Source: Massilia sp. PAMC28688
Lineage (GTDB): Bacteria > Pseudomonadota > Gammaproteobacteria > Burkholderiales > Burkholderiaceae_D
Direction of reading: 5' to 3'
Assembly: GCF_019443445.1 (NCBI RefSeq)
Contig: NZ_CP080378.1
Location: forward strand, 3,162,001-3,226,000
DNA: 64,000 nucleotides
This document shows positions 49,804 to 58,308 of the stretch, in pieces. Under the pieces are notes generated by a model. The model saw only the letters and a list, made by a program, of their open reading frames with translations. It searched no databases and was not told the origin of the DNA. Position numbers and translations under genes: made by a program. Within the stretch, counting starts at the first letter, position 1; every line of letters starts with the position of its first letter.

Positions 49804-51051
49804 ATGACCCATACTGCCGCCAAACCCGCCTTTTTCCCTATGCCAGCCGAGCAGCGCATGCCTGCTTTTGTCACCCGCCGCATGGATGAGCACTATGTGA
49901 CGCGCGTACAACAGCTGCTCGGCGGCGAGCACATGCATGTCTGGCAGCCGGCCGGCGCCGGCGCGATCATGCTGGCCGGGAATGACTACCTGTGCATCGC
50001 CCAGGAGCCCGCTCTGCTGGCGGCCCAGGCCCGCTGCCTGCTGGGCAGCCAGACGGGCATGCTGATGTCCTCCGTCTTCCTGCAGGAAGGTAGCACCCAG
50101 CACAGGCTGGAAGCCAAACTGGCCGCCTTCATGGGCGCTGAAAATGGCGTGCTGGCCCAATCCGGCTGGGCCGCCAATGTCGGCCTGCTGCAAACAATTG
50201 CCGGGCCCGGCGTGCCGGTCTACCTGGATATGCTGGCCCATGCCTCGCTGTGGGAAGGCGTGCAGTCGGCCCAGGCCATCGGCGTGCCCTTCGTTCACAA
50301 CGATCCCGAGCACCTGGCGCGCCAGGTGGCAAAGCACGGCGCCGGCGTGATCGTGGTGGATGCCCTGTACAGCACCAACGGCAGCATCGCGCCCCTGCAC
50401 GCGATGGTGGAAGTGGCCGAGCGCAGCGGATCGATCCTGGTGGTGGACGAGTCCCATTCGCTGGGTACCCACGGCCCGCGCGGCGCCGGCCTGGTGGTGG
50501 AGCTGGGCCTCGCCGAGCGCGTGCATTTCCGCACCGCGTCCCTGGCCAAGGCATTCGCCGGGCGCGCAGGGCTCATCACCTGTTCCAGCCACTTCAAGGG
50601 TTACTTCCTGTCGGCCTCACGCCCTGCCATTTTCAGCTCCTGCCTGCTCGAGCATGAACTGGCCTGGTTCGACGCGGCGCTTGACTTCATCGCCACTGCC
50701 GATGAACGGCGCGCTGCCCTGCACGCGAGCGCACGCCGGGTACGGGCCGGCCTGCGCGAGCTCGGTTACAACGTCGACGATGGCACCGAGCAGATCATTG
50801 CGCTGGAAGCGGGGCCGGAGCCGAAAACGCTGGCGCTGCGCAAGGCGCTGGAAAGGCGGGGCGTGTATGGCGCCGTGTTCTGCGCTCCCGCCACCGCGAA
50901 AAACCGCTCGCTGGTGCGCCTGACGCTCAACGCCAGCCTCACGCGCGACGAAGAAGCGCGCCTGCTGCGCGCCTGCGCCGACATGCGCGAGGAGGTGGAC
51001 CTGGACAGCTGGTCCTCGACCCGGCGCGGGCGGCGTCTCACGCTGGTATGA
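49804..51051 (+). CDS. jqsA: CqsA/LqsA/JqsA-like alpha-hydroxyketone autoinducer synthase
   Basis: The 415-residue PLP-dependent acyltransferase belongs to the alpha-oxoamine synthase family. The pyridoxal-phosphate lysine is Lys249 in RTASLAKAFAGRAG, with VVDESHSLGTHGPRG upstream. It resembles CqsA/LqsA/JqsA, which make alpha-hydroxyketone signals (CAI-1, LAI-1), more than 8-amino-7-oxononanoate synthase. Divergent placement next to a matching kinase and regulator supports the signalling role. GGAGAG precedes the ATG. Followed 7 bases later by a truncated haemoglobin gene. Confidence 0.88.
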   Translation: MTHTAAKPAFFPMPAEQRMPAFVTRRMDEHYVTRVQQLLGGEHMHVWQPAGAGAIMLAGNDYLCIAQEPALLAAQARCLLGSQTGMLMSSVFLQEGSTQHRLEAKLAAFMGAENGVLAQSGWAANVGLLQTIAGPGVPVYLDMLAHASLWEGVQSAQAIGVPFVHNDPEHLARQVAKHGAGVIVVDALYSTNGSIAPLHAMVEVAERSGSILVVDESHSLGTHGPRGAGLVVELGLAERVHFRTASLAKAFAGRAGLITCSSHFKGYFLSASRPAIFSSCLLEHELAWFDAALDFIATADERRAALHASARRVRAGLRELGYNVDDGTEQIIALEAGPEPKTLALRKALERRGVYGAVFCAPATAKNRSLVRLTLNASLTRDEEARLLRACADMREEVDLDSWSSTRRGRRLTLV

Positions 51052-51058
51052 TGGCGGC

Positions 51059-51457
51059 ATGGACGAATCGAGCAATCAACAGACTTTATACAGTGTAATC
51101 GGCGGCGAGGCGCGCGTGCGCGAACTGGTCGACCGCTTCTACGACCTCATGGAACTGGAGCCGGAGTTTGCCGGCATCCACGCCCTGCATCCGAAGCCCA
51201 ACGACAGTTCGCGCGACAAGCTGTTCATGTTCCTGTCGGGCTGGATGGGCGGGCCGGACCTGTTCGTGGAGCGCTACGGCCACCCGCGCCTGCGCGCGCG
51301 CCACCTGCCGTTTGCCATCGGTTCGTCCGAGCGCGACCAGTGGCTGCGCGCCATGGCCTGGGCCATGGAAGATATCGGCATCGAGGAAAACCTGCGCCTG
51401 CGATTGATGGAATCGTTTTACCAGACGGCCGACTGGATGCGCAACAAGGCCGACTGA
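51059..51457 (+). CDS. Group II truncated haemoglobin
   Basis: The 132-residue protein has the 2-on-2 globin pattern: TLYSVIGGEARVRELVDRFYDLM, LHPKPNDSSRDKLFMFLSGWMGGP, proximal-His region RYGHPRLRARHLPFAIG and the group II Trp in DQWLRAMAWAME. Members bind oxygen or detoxify NO and peroxide. The start is 7 bases after jqsA and the stop 1 base before rmuC, so all three are probably co-transcribed. Confidence 0.93.
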   Translation: MDESSNQQTLYSVIGGEARVRELVDRFYDLMELEPEFAGIHALHPKPNDSSRDKLFMFLSGWMGGPDLFVERYGHPRLRARHLPFAIGSSERDQWLRAMAWAMEDIGIEENLRLRLMESFYQTADWMRNKAD

Positions 51458-51458
51458 G

Positions 51459-52766
51459 ATGACCAACACGCAATTTCTGCTCTTGATGGGGGCACTGGTG
51501 GTGGCGATTGCGCTGCTGCTGGTGTCCATGCTGCGTGCGCGCATGGGGGCGCCTTTGGCAAACCTGGAGCGCGAACTGCGCCGCGAAATGCAGGGTGGGG
51601 CGCAGGGCACGCGCCAGGAGCTGGCGGCCACCCTGGCGCAGTACCACGGCGCCACGGTGCAGCAGCTTGACAGCATGCGCCAGCAGATCCACCTGGCGGG
51701 CACCACCAGCCGCGAAGAGCAGTCGCTGGCGCTGAACCGCTTTGCCGAGACCATGCAGCACACTTTGCATGCGCTGACGGAATCGAATGCGCAGCGTATG
51801 CAGGAAGTACGCTCCACGCTGGAAGTGAAGATCCGCGACCTGCAGACCGACAACGCCATGCGCCTGGAAGAAATGCGCAAGACGGTTGACGAAAAACTGC
51901 ACGCCACGCTGGAAACGCGTCTGACCGAGTCATTCCGCCATGTCTCCGACCGTCTGGAAAAGGTGCACCAGGGCCTGGGTGAAATGCAGCAGCTGGCCAT
52001 CGGCGTGGGCGACCTCAAACGCGTGCTCACCAATGTCAAGACGCGCGGCACCTGGGGCGAAGTGCAGCTGGGGATGCTGCTCGAGCAGGTGCTGACGGTC
52101 GATCAATACGCCGCCAATGTGGAGACGGTGGCAGGCAGCGGCGCGCGGGTGGAATTTGCGATCCGGCTGCCGGGGCAGTCCGACAGCGGCGTGCCGGTGT
52201 GGCTGCCGATTGATGCCAAGTTCCCCAAGGAGCAGTACGAGCGCCTGGTCGATGCGGCAGAACGGGCCGATGCCGAAGGCGTCGCCGCTGGCGGGCGCGA
52301 ACTGGAACGCGCGGTGCGGCTGGAAGCAAAAACCATCTGCGAAAAGTATGTGTCGCCGCCCCAGACGACCGACTTTGCCATTCTGTTCCTGCCGACCGAA
52401 GGCCTGTACGCGGAAGTCATGCGCAGGCCCGGCCTGGCCGACGATTTGCAGCGTTCATTGCGGGTGTCGATTGCGGGGCCGTCGACCTTGTCGGCCATCC
52501 TGAACAGCTTGCAGATGGGTTTCCGTACGCTGGCGCTGGAAAAGCGTTCGTCGGAGGTGTGGCAGGTGCTGGGCGCTGTCAAGACCGAGTTCGGCAAGTT
52601 TGGCGACGCGCTTGCGCAGACCAAAACCAACCTTGAACGTGCGGCCAAGAGTATCGAATCGGCCCAGACCCGCACGCGGCAGATGGAGAAAAAACTCAAG
52701 TCCGTGGAAGCGCTGCCTGCCGAGGCAAGCCAGCAGATGCTGGGTGTGGAGCAGGAAGACTGCTAG
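51459..52766 (+). CDS. rmuC: DNA recombination protein RmuC
   Basis: The 435-residue protein has an N-terminal membrane anchor (FLLLMGALVVAIALLLVSML), a long coiled coil (residues ~30-175) and a C-terminal PD-(D/E)XK-like nuclease domain (KTRGTWGEVQLGMLLEQVL, WLPIDAKFPKEQYERLVDA). It limits recombination at inverted repeats in E. coli; mechanism unresolved. Last gene of the jqsA-trHb-rmuC group. Its end overlaps the convergent SRPBCC gene by 71 bases. Confidence 0.94.
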   Translation: MTNTQFLLLMGALVVAIALLLVSMLRARMGAPLANLERELRREMQGGAQGTRQELAATLAQYHGATVQQLDSMRQQIHLAGTTSREEQSLALNRFAETMQHTLHALTESNAQRMQEVRSTLEVKIRDLQTDNAMRLEEMRKTVDEKLHATLETRLTESFRHVSDRLEKVHQGLGEMQQLAIGVGDLKRVLTNVKTRGTWGEVQLGMLLEQVLTVDQYAANVETVAGSGARVEFAIRLPGQSDSGVPVWLPIDAKFPKEQYERLVDAAERADAEGVAAGGRELERAVRLEAKTICEKYVSPPQTTDFAILFLPTEGLYAEVMRRPGLADDLQRSLRVSIAGPSTLSAILNSLQMGFRTLALEKRSSEVWQVLGAVKTEFGKFGDALAQTKTNLERAAKSIESAQTRTRQMEKKLKSVEALPAEASQQMLGVEQEDC

Positions 52767-53757
52767 CGCGCGTGAATGCCGCTTCGGCCCGGCGCGCGTA
52801 GAACTCCAGGATCACTTTTTCAAAATTGTTGAACAGCAGGTCGGCCACACGTGTGGCGTACCAGTTGAACTGGGTGCTCACGCGGTAGTGCATGCTGATG
52901 GTCAGTTCCGTGGCATCGCCTTTTGGTGTGAGCGTGTAGATGGTATCGACCACGTCAAAATAGTGGCCGCCGATTTTCACGTGGTCGTCCAGGGCGCCGG
53001 CTGGAATGGAGTCCGGTTCGAAGCGGTAATGCCACTTGACGTAGCTGTTTTCGCGCCACTCGCTGGCCACCTGCGCGAAATGAATCGACTTGCCCATCCT
53101 GACGTCGCGCACCAGCGTCTCGCCGACCTGGCGGGTGACGCCCGATTCGGGCAGCGGTACGCCGATTCTGTACATCCATGCCCTGTCCACTTCATCTGCT
53201 TCGATGGCGGCGGCGTTATGCAGCTCATGCCATACCTGGGCAGCAGGAGCCTTGATCACGACACTGCGCATGCTGTGGCCGATGTGCGTATCGCCGGCGC
53301 CTGCCGGCAGCACGACTGCGAGGATCAGCGGCAAAGCTGCGAATCCATAGACTGAGCTGCGCGGCCAGTTGGTGCGCTGACAGATCGCGCCCATGGCCAA
53401 CCCACCTGCCGCCCCAATCACCATGAACAGCGGGACGATGACGATGGCGCAAATCAAGCCTTCGATCGTGACGGCCAGCGCCGCAAGGACCGCCCAGCCA
53501 TTGGCGCGCGACCCAAGCCACGCGTAGTATTTCCAGCTGCGCCGCGCCTGGCGCTCCGCCACATACACGGCAACTGCGCTGATGGCCAGCGGGCCGGCAT
53601 AAATAAAGGCGGCGGCCATCGCGCTCATCATTTCACCCGGCGCGTCGTTAAATAATCCTATGCGCAGGATCAGACCAGTCACGGCTCCCGCGATCACCGG
53701 ATACCAGCGGCTAAACGGCCATAGGCGGGCGTCGGGATTGATTTCGGTGTCGATCAT
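52696..53757 (-). CDS. Membrane protein with SRPBCC-like C-terminal domain
   Basis: The 353-residue protein has about five hydrophobic segments in residues ~17-150, then a soluble C-terminal part resembling the SRPBCC (START-like) fold: VVIKAPAAQVWHEL, MGKSIHFAQVASEWRENSYVKWHYRFEP, YTLTPKGDATELTISMHYRV. SRPBCC domains bind hydrophobic ligands. Its start overlaps the stop of the desaturase-like gene (ATGA), so the two may act together on lipids; that is inference. Function unknown. Confidence 0.7.
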   Translation of the reverse strand: MIDTEINPDARLWPFSRWYPVIAGAVTGLILRIGLFNDAPGEMMSAMAAAFIYAGPLAISAVAVYVAERQARRSWKYYAWLGSRANGWAVLAALAVTIEGLICAIVIVPLFMVIGAAGGLAMGAICQRTNWPRSSVYGFAALPLILAVVLPAGAGDTHIGHSMRSVVIKAPAAQVWHELHNAAAIEADEVDRAWMYRIGVPLPESGVTRQVGETLVRDVRMGKSIHFAQVASEWRENSYVKWHYRFEPDSIPAGALDDHVKIGGHYFDVVDTIYTLTPKGDATELTISMHYRVSTQFNWYATRVADLLFNNFEKVILEFYARRAEAAFTRASSLPAPHPASAGLPRQAALPRT

Positions 53758-54638
53758 CGTCGTGCTTTCAGTTGGTCAGGTGTGATCAGGTTCCACGCGA
53801 GGCCGGCGCCTTGCAGCAAGCGCAGCATCCACCAGCCTGGGTCCCATTCACCTGGTGCCATCCCAAGCCGGGCGGATTCGGGGAAGGCGTGGTGATTGTT
53901 ATGCCAGCTCTCGCCCATTGTCAGCAGGGAGACGAAGCGCAGGTTCCTGCCCTGAACGGCCGCGCCTTCGAGCGGGAAGGGCAGGGCGCCGTGATTGTGG
54001 GCGAAGTAGCCGATCAGCCAATGGCCAAGCACCCCGGCCGACACACGTGCGCACACGCCCCAGAAGACAAAGCCCCAGCCGCCCCAGGCAAAAAAGAGCA
54101 GGGCGACCGGCAGCTGCTGCAGCATCCAGGTGCGTTCCAGGAACTGGTAAAAACGATTGTTGGCAATCACGGGCTCGATGTCAATGCGCGGCGCATGGCG
54201 CAGATGCAGGTCGCAATGGAGCTGCCACCAGGCGTCACGCAGCATGCCGCTGCCGTGGCGCAGATAGTCGTGGCAGCGCGGGTGGCGCTGCGCAAAGTCG
54301 CGCAGCTCGTGCTGGCGCAGCATGCCAAGTGGTCCCGCCAGGCCCACCAGCACGCCGAGGTAGACGAACAGGTACTCCAGCCATTGCGGGCAGTCATAGC
54401 TCCCGTGGATCAGGCGGCGGTGATGGCCCAGCGAATGGCCAAACAGGAGCACCACAGCGGTGGTGACCACGAACAGGACCATAGCGCCCGCGCTGATGGT
54501 GAGGGCGCCTCCCATGACCGCCGCCAGCACCATCGACGTAATCCACACGGACTTGAGGGGCGCATAGCGCACCTCGCCTACGACAACATCGCTGGCTTGC
54601 CGGGCGTGGGCCCGATGGCGCTGGAGGTCCGCCGTCAC
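53754..54638 (-). CDS. Fatty acid desaturase-like membrane protein
   Basis: The 294-residue protein has four main membrane segments and desaturase His boxes: box 1 in FGHSLGHHRRLIHGSY and box 3 in GESWHNNHHAFP are intact. Where HRxHH is expected, HELRDFAQRHPRCHDY is found, so box 2 is atypical; a histidine-rich stretch HCDLHLRHAP follows. It is probably a di-iron enzyme subfamily acting on lipids, substrate unknown. It lies 6 bases after moeA and overlaps the SRPBCC gene. Confidence 0.75.
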   Translation of the reverse strand: MTADLQRHRAHARQASDVVVGEVRYAPLKSVWITSMVLAAVMGGALTISAGAMVLFVVTTAVVLLFGHSLGHHRRLIHGSYDCPQWLEYLFVYLGVLVGLAGPLGMLRQHELRDFAQRHPRCHDYLRHGSGMLRDAWWQLHCDLHLRHAPRIDIEPVIANNRFYQFLERTWMLQQLPVALLFFAWGGWGFVFWGVCARVSAGVLGHWLIGYFAHNHGALPFPLEGAAVQGRNLRFVSLLTMGESWHNNHHAFPESARLGMAPGEWDPGWWMLRLLQGAGLAWNLITPDQLKARR

Positions 54639-54644
54639 GCGCGG

Positions 54645-55925
54645 TTACATCAGGCCGGAGAACAGGATGATGTCGACCATGTCCCCGGCGCTGACGTTGC
54701 CTTGCTCATCATGCAGCACCACCATGCAGTTCGCCTCGGTCATGGAGCGCAGGATGCCGGAGCCTTGCGAGCCGGTGATGCGCACGGTTTGATTGCCCCC
54801 GGCATCGGTGGACATGATGCCGCGCTGGTACTCGGTGCGGCCAGGCTTCTTGCGGATTGCCGCTGCCGACTTCACTTTCACCATCTCGACCGGTGCGTTG
54901 GCGCCCATCATGCGCAGCAGCGCGGCGCGCGCAAAAAAGTAGAACGACACCATGACCGCTACCGGGTTGCCCGGCAGGCCAAACAGGAAGGCGCTTTTGC
55001 CATCGGAGCTGATGCGGCCAAATGCCAGCGGTCGGCCGGGCCGCATGCCGATTTTCCAGAACGTGACGTCGCCCAGTTCGGCCATGATCTGGCGCGTATA
55101 GTCAGCCGCGCCAACCGACACACCGCCGGAGGTGACGATGGCGTCGGCGCTGGCGCAGGCGCTGCGAAGCGCGTCTTCCAGCGCCTGCGGTTCATCGCGC
55201 ACGATGCCCATGTCGATGATCTCGCAGCCCAGGCGCGTCAGCATGCCAAACAGGGTATAGCGGTTGCTGTCGTAGACGCAGCCGGCATCGAGCGGCTCTC
55301 CGATGGAACGTAGCTCGTCACCGGTGGAGAAGAACGCCACGCGCAGGCGCCGTGTGACGGGAATGGTGGCGATGCCCAGTGACGCCAGCAGGCCCAGGTC
55401 GGCCGGGCCGATGACGCGGCCGCCTTCCAGTGCAGGGCGCCCGGCCATCAGGTCTTCGCCGGCAAAGCGGCGGTTGTCGCCGGTGGCCAATGTGCCCGGC
55501 CTGATTGTCACGCTGTCGTCGCTGATCGCGGCGCAGTGCTCCTGCGGGATGACGGTGTCGCAGCCGGCCGGCATGACGCCACCGGTCATGATGCGCACGC
55601 ACTGGCCGGCCTGTGGCGCGGCGTTCGACGGCCGGCCTGCATACACCGTGCCGACGACTGCCAGTGTGGTGGGAGCGGCCGGGTCCAGGTCGGCGCCGCG
55701 GAAGGCAAAACCATCCATGGCCGAGTTGTCGTGCGCCGGCACGCTGATGGGCGAGATGATGTCCTGGGCCAGCACGCGGCCCAGCGCTGACAGCAGTGCC
55801 ACCGTTTCAGTCTCGCGAACGGGCTCAAGAAAATCGTTGATGATGCGTTGGGCATCGCGCACCGGCAGGGCATCAGGGTCGTAGGAAGACAGGCAGCTGG
55901 TGACGTCTGAAAGGAGGGGCATCAT
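54645..55925 (-). CDS. moeA: Molybdopterin molybdenumtransferase MoeA
   Basis: MoeA inserts molybdate into adenylylated molybdopterin. The 426-residue protein has VPAHDNSAMDGFAFR, IMTGGVMPAGCDTVIPQE, the MoCF-like core VAFFSTGDELRSIGE, TSGGVSVGAADYT and LFGLPGNPVAVMVSFYFF. Its ATG overlaps the mobA stop, in line with translational coupling. Confidence 0.96.
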   Translation of the reverse strand: MMPLLSDVTSCLSSYDPDALPVRDAQRIINDFLEPVRETETVALLSALGRVLAQDIISPISVPAHDNSAMDGFAFRGADLDPAAPTTLAVVGTVYAGRPSNAAPQAGQCVRIMTGGVMPAGCDTVIPQEHCAAISDDSVTIRPGTLATGDNRRFAGEDLMAGRPALEGGRVIGPADLGLLASLGIATIPVTRRLRVAFFSTGDELRSIGEPLDAGCVYDSNRYTLFGMLTRLGCEIIDMGIVRDEPQALEDALRSACASADAIVTSGGVSVGAADYTRQIMAELGDVTFWKIGMRPGRPLAFGRISSDGKSAFLFGLPGNPVAVMVSFYFFARAALLRMMGANAPVEMVKVKSAAAIRKKPGRTEYQRGIMSTDAGGNQTVRITGSQGSGILRSMTEANCMVVLHDEQGNVSAGDMVDIILFSGLM

Positions 55926-56524
55926 TCTTCTTCGAATTGCTGCAGCTCGCGCAGCGTGTTGATGTTGCGAAAGGCGCTGGCGTCATCAAAGCGCACGTGA
56001 ACCACGCGGATGCTGCCGTACCAGCCGTCCATGCGCCGGCCGCCCTGCTGCAGGTAGGCCGAAAGCTGCGGCAGCACCGCGCGCCGTACCAGGGCGAACA
56101 CCGGGTGCGGCTGGATGCGCAGCGCGCCATCCTCATCTGCTTCTTCGGTTTCGGCCAGCGCGAGATCGGCGTTTTCCCTTGTCATTGCCGCGTGCAGGCG
56201 CGCCACCAGGTCGTGTGGCAGAAATGGCGAGTCGCACGGCGCCGTCACCATGAGGTCCGTAGGGCAGCGGCGCAAGCCGGTTTCCAGGCCGGCGAGCGGG
56301 CCTTCGAATCCGGCCAGGTCGTCAGCCCACACGGGCACGCCGAAGGCTGCGTAGGCGTCGTGATTCTGGTTGGCGTTGATGGCGATGTGCGCGACCTGCG
56401 GCGCCAGGCGGGCCACCACATGCGCGGCCATCGGCATGCCCCGAAACGGCTGCAACCCCTTGTCCACGTGGCCCATGCGGCTGCCGCGGCCGCCGGCCAG
56501 GATCAGTCCGGTAACATTGCTCAC
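55922..56524 (-). CDS. mobA: Molybdenum cofactor guanylyltransferase MobA
   Basis: MobA attaches GMP to molybdenum cofactor, giving the bis-MGD form used by DMSO-reductase-family enzymes. The 200-residue protein has the nucleotidyltransferase signature LILAGGRGSRMGHVDKGL and TAPCDSPFLPHDL. The GTG start at 56524 overlaps the vapC stop (GTGA); an ATG at 56536 is an alternative start lying inside vapC. The ending EEE overlaps moeA. Confidence 0.93.
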   Translation of the reverse strand: MSNVTGLILAGGRGSRMGHVDKGLQPFRGMPMAAHVVARLAPQVAHIAINANQNHDAYAAFGVPVWADDLAGFEGPLAGLETGLRRCPTDLMVTAPCDSPFLPHDLVARLHAAMTRENADLALAETEEADEDGALRIQPHPVFALVRRAVLPQLSAYLQQGGRRMDGWYGSIRVVHVRFDDASAFRNINTLRELQQFEEE

Positions 56525-56922
56525 GCCTTTGTCCAATCCTCAATCAAGAGGCCGGGCACCCGTGAGAACTCCCTGACATTATTGGTGACCAGAGTCATGT
56601 CCAATGCCATTGCATGCGCGGCAATCAGGGTATCAAGCGGACCGATCGGTGTACCGTTTGCTTCGAGTGCAGTGCGGAGGAGACCGTAGGTATGCGCAGC
56701 ATGGTCGTCAAAAGCTGGCCGATGCAACAGTTGCAGCCACCCATGAAGCGCTTCCTGATTGCGCGTTGAGCCACTTTTCGTCACGCCAAATTCCAGTTCG
56801 GCAACTGATATGCTGGACACGCTGATATCTGTCAGCGCGTGGGTGGAGAATCGTCGCATCACCTGTGCAGGCTTTTGCTTGATCAGGTAGATGAGAATAT
56901 TGGTATCGAGCATAAATTTCAC
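56521..56922 (-). CDS. vapC: VapC toxin (PIN-domain RNase)
   Basis: The 133-residue PIN protein has the acidic residues of the active site in MLDTNILIYLIKQ, SVAELEFGV, GPLDTLIAAHA and VTNNVREFSRVPGL. VapC toxins cleave tRNA or rRNA and are held by VapB. I choose the GTG start at 56922 (MKFMLDTN), 4 bases after the vapB stop; the frame is open further but overlaps vapB. It ends on the first bases of mobA. Confidence 0.92.
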   Translation of the reverse strand: MKFMLDTNILIYLIKQKPAQVMRRFSTHALTDISVSSISVAELEFGVTKSGSTRNQEALHGWLQLLHRPAFDDHAAHTYGLLRTALEANGTPIGPLDTLIAAHAMALDMTLVTNNVREFSRVPGLLIEDWTKA

Positions 56923-56926
56923 TTGA

Positions 56927-57154
56927 CTACCAGTCTCGCTGCTGTTGTTCCTGGGGCTGATTACGTTCGACAGGCGCAGTGTCGTCAAAGTGCTGCAGCA
57001 TGTCGAAGAAATCGGACCACTGGGGATCTTTCGGTGTGAGGACCAGCGACCGGCCGATTCTTGTGATGGCGAGTTCGGTCACGCCCACGCGAAATTCCTT
57101 CGGCAAACGCACAGCCTGGCTTCTACCTGACATAAACACTTTTGCTGTTGCCAT
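56927..57154 (-). CDS. vapB: VapB antitoxin (AbrB/SpoVT type)
   Basis: The 75-residue protein has an N-terminal swapped-hairpin DNA-binding domain (MATAKVFMSGRSQAVRLPKEFRVG) and a C-terminal toxin-binding tail ending in Gln-rich residues. VapB neutralises VapC and usually represses its own operon. The pair lies between moaA and mobA. AT-rich DNA with a TATAT stretch just upstream (57175-57195) may be its promoter, separate from moaA. Confidence 0.9.
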   Translation of the reverse strand: MATAKVFMSGRSQAVRLPKEFRVGVTELAITRIGRSLVLTPKDPQWSDFFDMLQHFDDTAPVERNQPQEQQQRDW

Positions 57155-57207
57155 CACATGTCCCCACGGTTGATATATTACGATGATATATACCACATCT
57201 GCACAAA

Positions 57208-58308
57208 TCAACCGCCGATGTAGGACATTTCGACCTTGCGTTCCAGCCCGGCCGTGTTGATGGTGCGCGTTTCGGAATAGCGGTCGGAGCGCACGCGCCA
57301 TAGCGCGCCAATCGCTGCCGACATCTCGGCATCGCTGTGGCCGGCGCGCAGCAAGGCGCGCAGGTCGTGGCCGCGGGTCGCGAACAGGCAGGTGAACAGC
57401 TTGCCTTCGGTGGACAGCCGCGCGCGCGAGCAGTCGCTGCAAAAAGCCTGGGTGACGCTGGAGATCACGCCGATTTCCCCGCCGCTGGCATGGCGCCAGC
57501 GCGCCGCCGTCTCGCCTGTGTAGTTGGCGCCGATGGCCGTGAGCGGCATGCCGGCGGCTGTGATGCGGCGCACCACTTCGGCCGAGGGGATGACTTCAGC
57601 CAGGTTCCAGCCATTGGAGGCGCCCACGTCCATGTACTCAATGAAGCGCAGCACGTAGGGTGTTGCCATGAAGTGGCGCGCCATGGGGATGATTTCCTGG
57701 TCGTTCATGCCGGCCTTGACGACCATGTTGACCTTGATGGGGCCGAGCCCTGCAGCGTGCGCGGCTTCGATACCCGCCAATACGTCGGCCACGGCGAAGT
57801 CCACATCATTCATGCGCCGGAAAATGGCGTCGTCCAGCGCGTCGAGCGAGACCGTGACGCGATTCAGGCCCGCATCCTTGAGCGACTGCGCCTTTTTGGC
57901 CAGCAGCGAGCCGTTGGTGGTGAGCGTCAGGTCCAGCGGCCGCCCGGATGGTGTGCGCAGCGCCGCCAGCATGCCGACCAGCCGTTCCAGGTCCTTGCGC
58001 AGCAGCGGCTCGCCGCCCGTCAGGCGCAGCTTTTCCACCCCATGGGCCACGAACAGGGAGGCGATGCGGGTGATCTCCTCGAACGAGAGCAGGGCCGCAT
58101 GGGGCAGGTAGGCATAATCCTTGTCGAATACTTCCTTGGGCATGCAGTACACGCAGCGGAAGTTGCAGCGGTCGGTGACGGAAATGCGCAGGTCGTGCAG
58201 GGGCCGGGCCAGGGCGTCGGCCAGCAGGCCGGTGGGCGGCTCCAGGTGCGCCGGGATGGGCGGCATGGGCGAACGGGCGTCGCCCAGCATAATGATTTTT
58301 TCAGCCAT
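57208..58308 (-). CDS. moaA: GTP 3',8-cyclase MoaA
   Basis: MoaA is a radical SAM enzyme starting molybdenum cofactor synthesis from GTP. The 366-residue protein has the SAM-cluster motif [15 protein letters not shown]-contacting [12 protein letters not shown], and the C-terminal cluster cysteines in [20 protein letters not shown]. It ends with the conserved Gly-Gly (SYIGG). The start at 58308 ([10 protein letters not shown]) overlaps the chrA stop by 8 bases. The N-terminus is about 25 residues longer than in E. coli. Confidence 0.96.
   Translation of the reverse strand: MAEKIIMLGDARSPMPPIPAHLEPPTGLLADALARPLHDLRISVTDRCNFRCVYCMPKEVFDKDYAYLPHAALLSFEEITRIASLFVAHGVEKLRLTGGEPLLRKDLERLVGMLAALRTPSGRPLDLTLTTNGSLLAKKAQSLKDAGLNRVTVSLDALDDAIFRRMNDVDFAVADVLAGIEAAHAAGLGPIKVNMVVKAGMNDQEIIPMARHFMATPYVLRFIEYMDVGASNGWNLAEVIPSAEVVRRITAAGMPLTAIGANYTGETAARWRHASGGEIGVISSVTQAFCSDCSRARLSTEGKLFTCLFATRGHDLRALLRAGHSDAEMSAAIGALWRVRSDRYSETRTINTAGLERKVEMSYIGG

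Noticed and set aside
49804..51051. BioF (8-amino-7-oxononanoate synthase)
   Set aside because: Same superfamily, but no biotin genes are nearby and the adjacent CqsS/LqsS-type kinase and LqsR-type regulator point to autoinducer synthesis.
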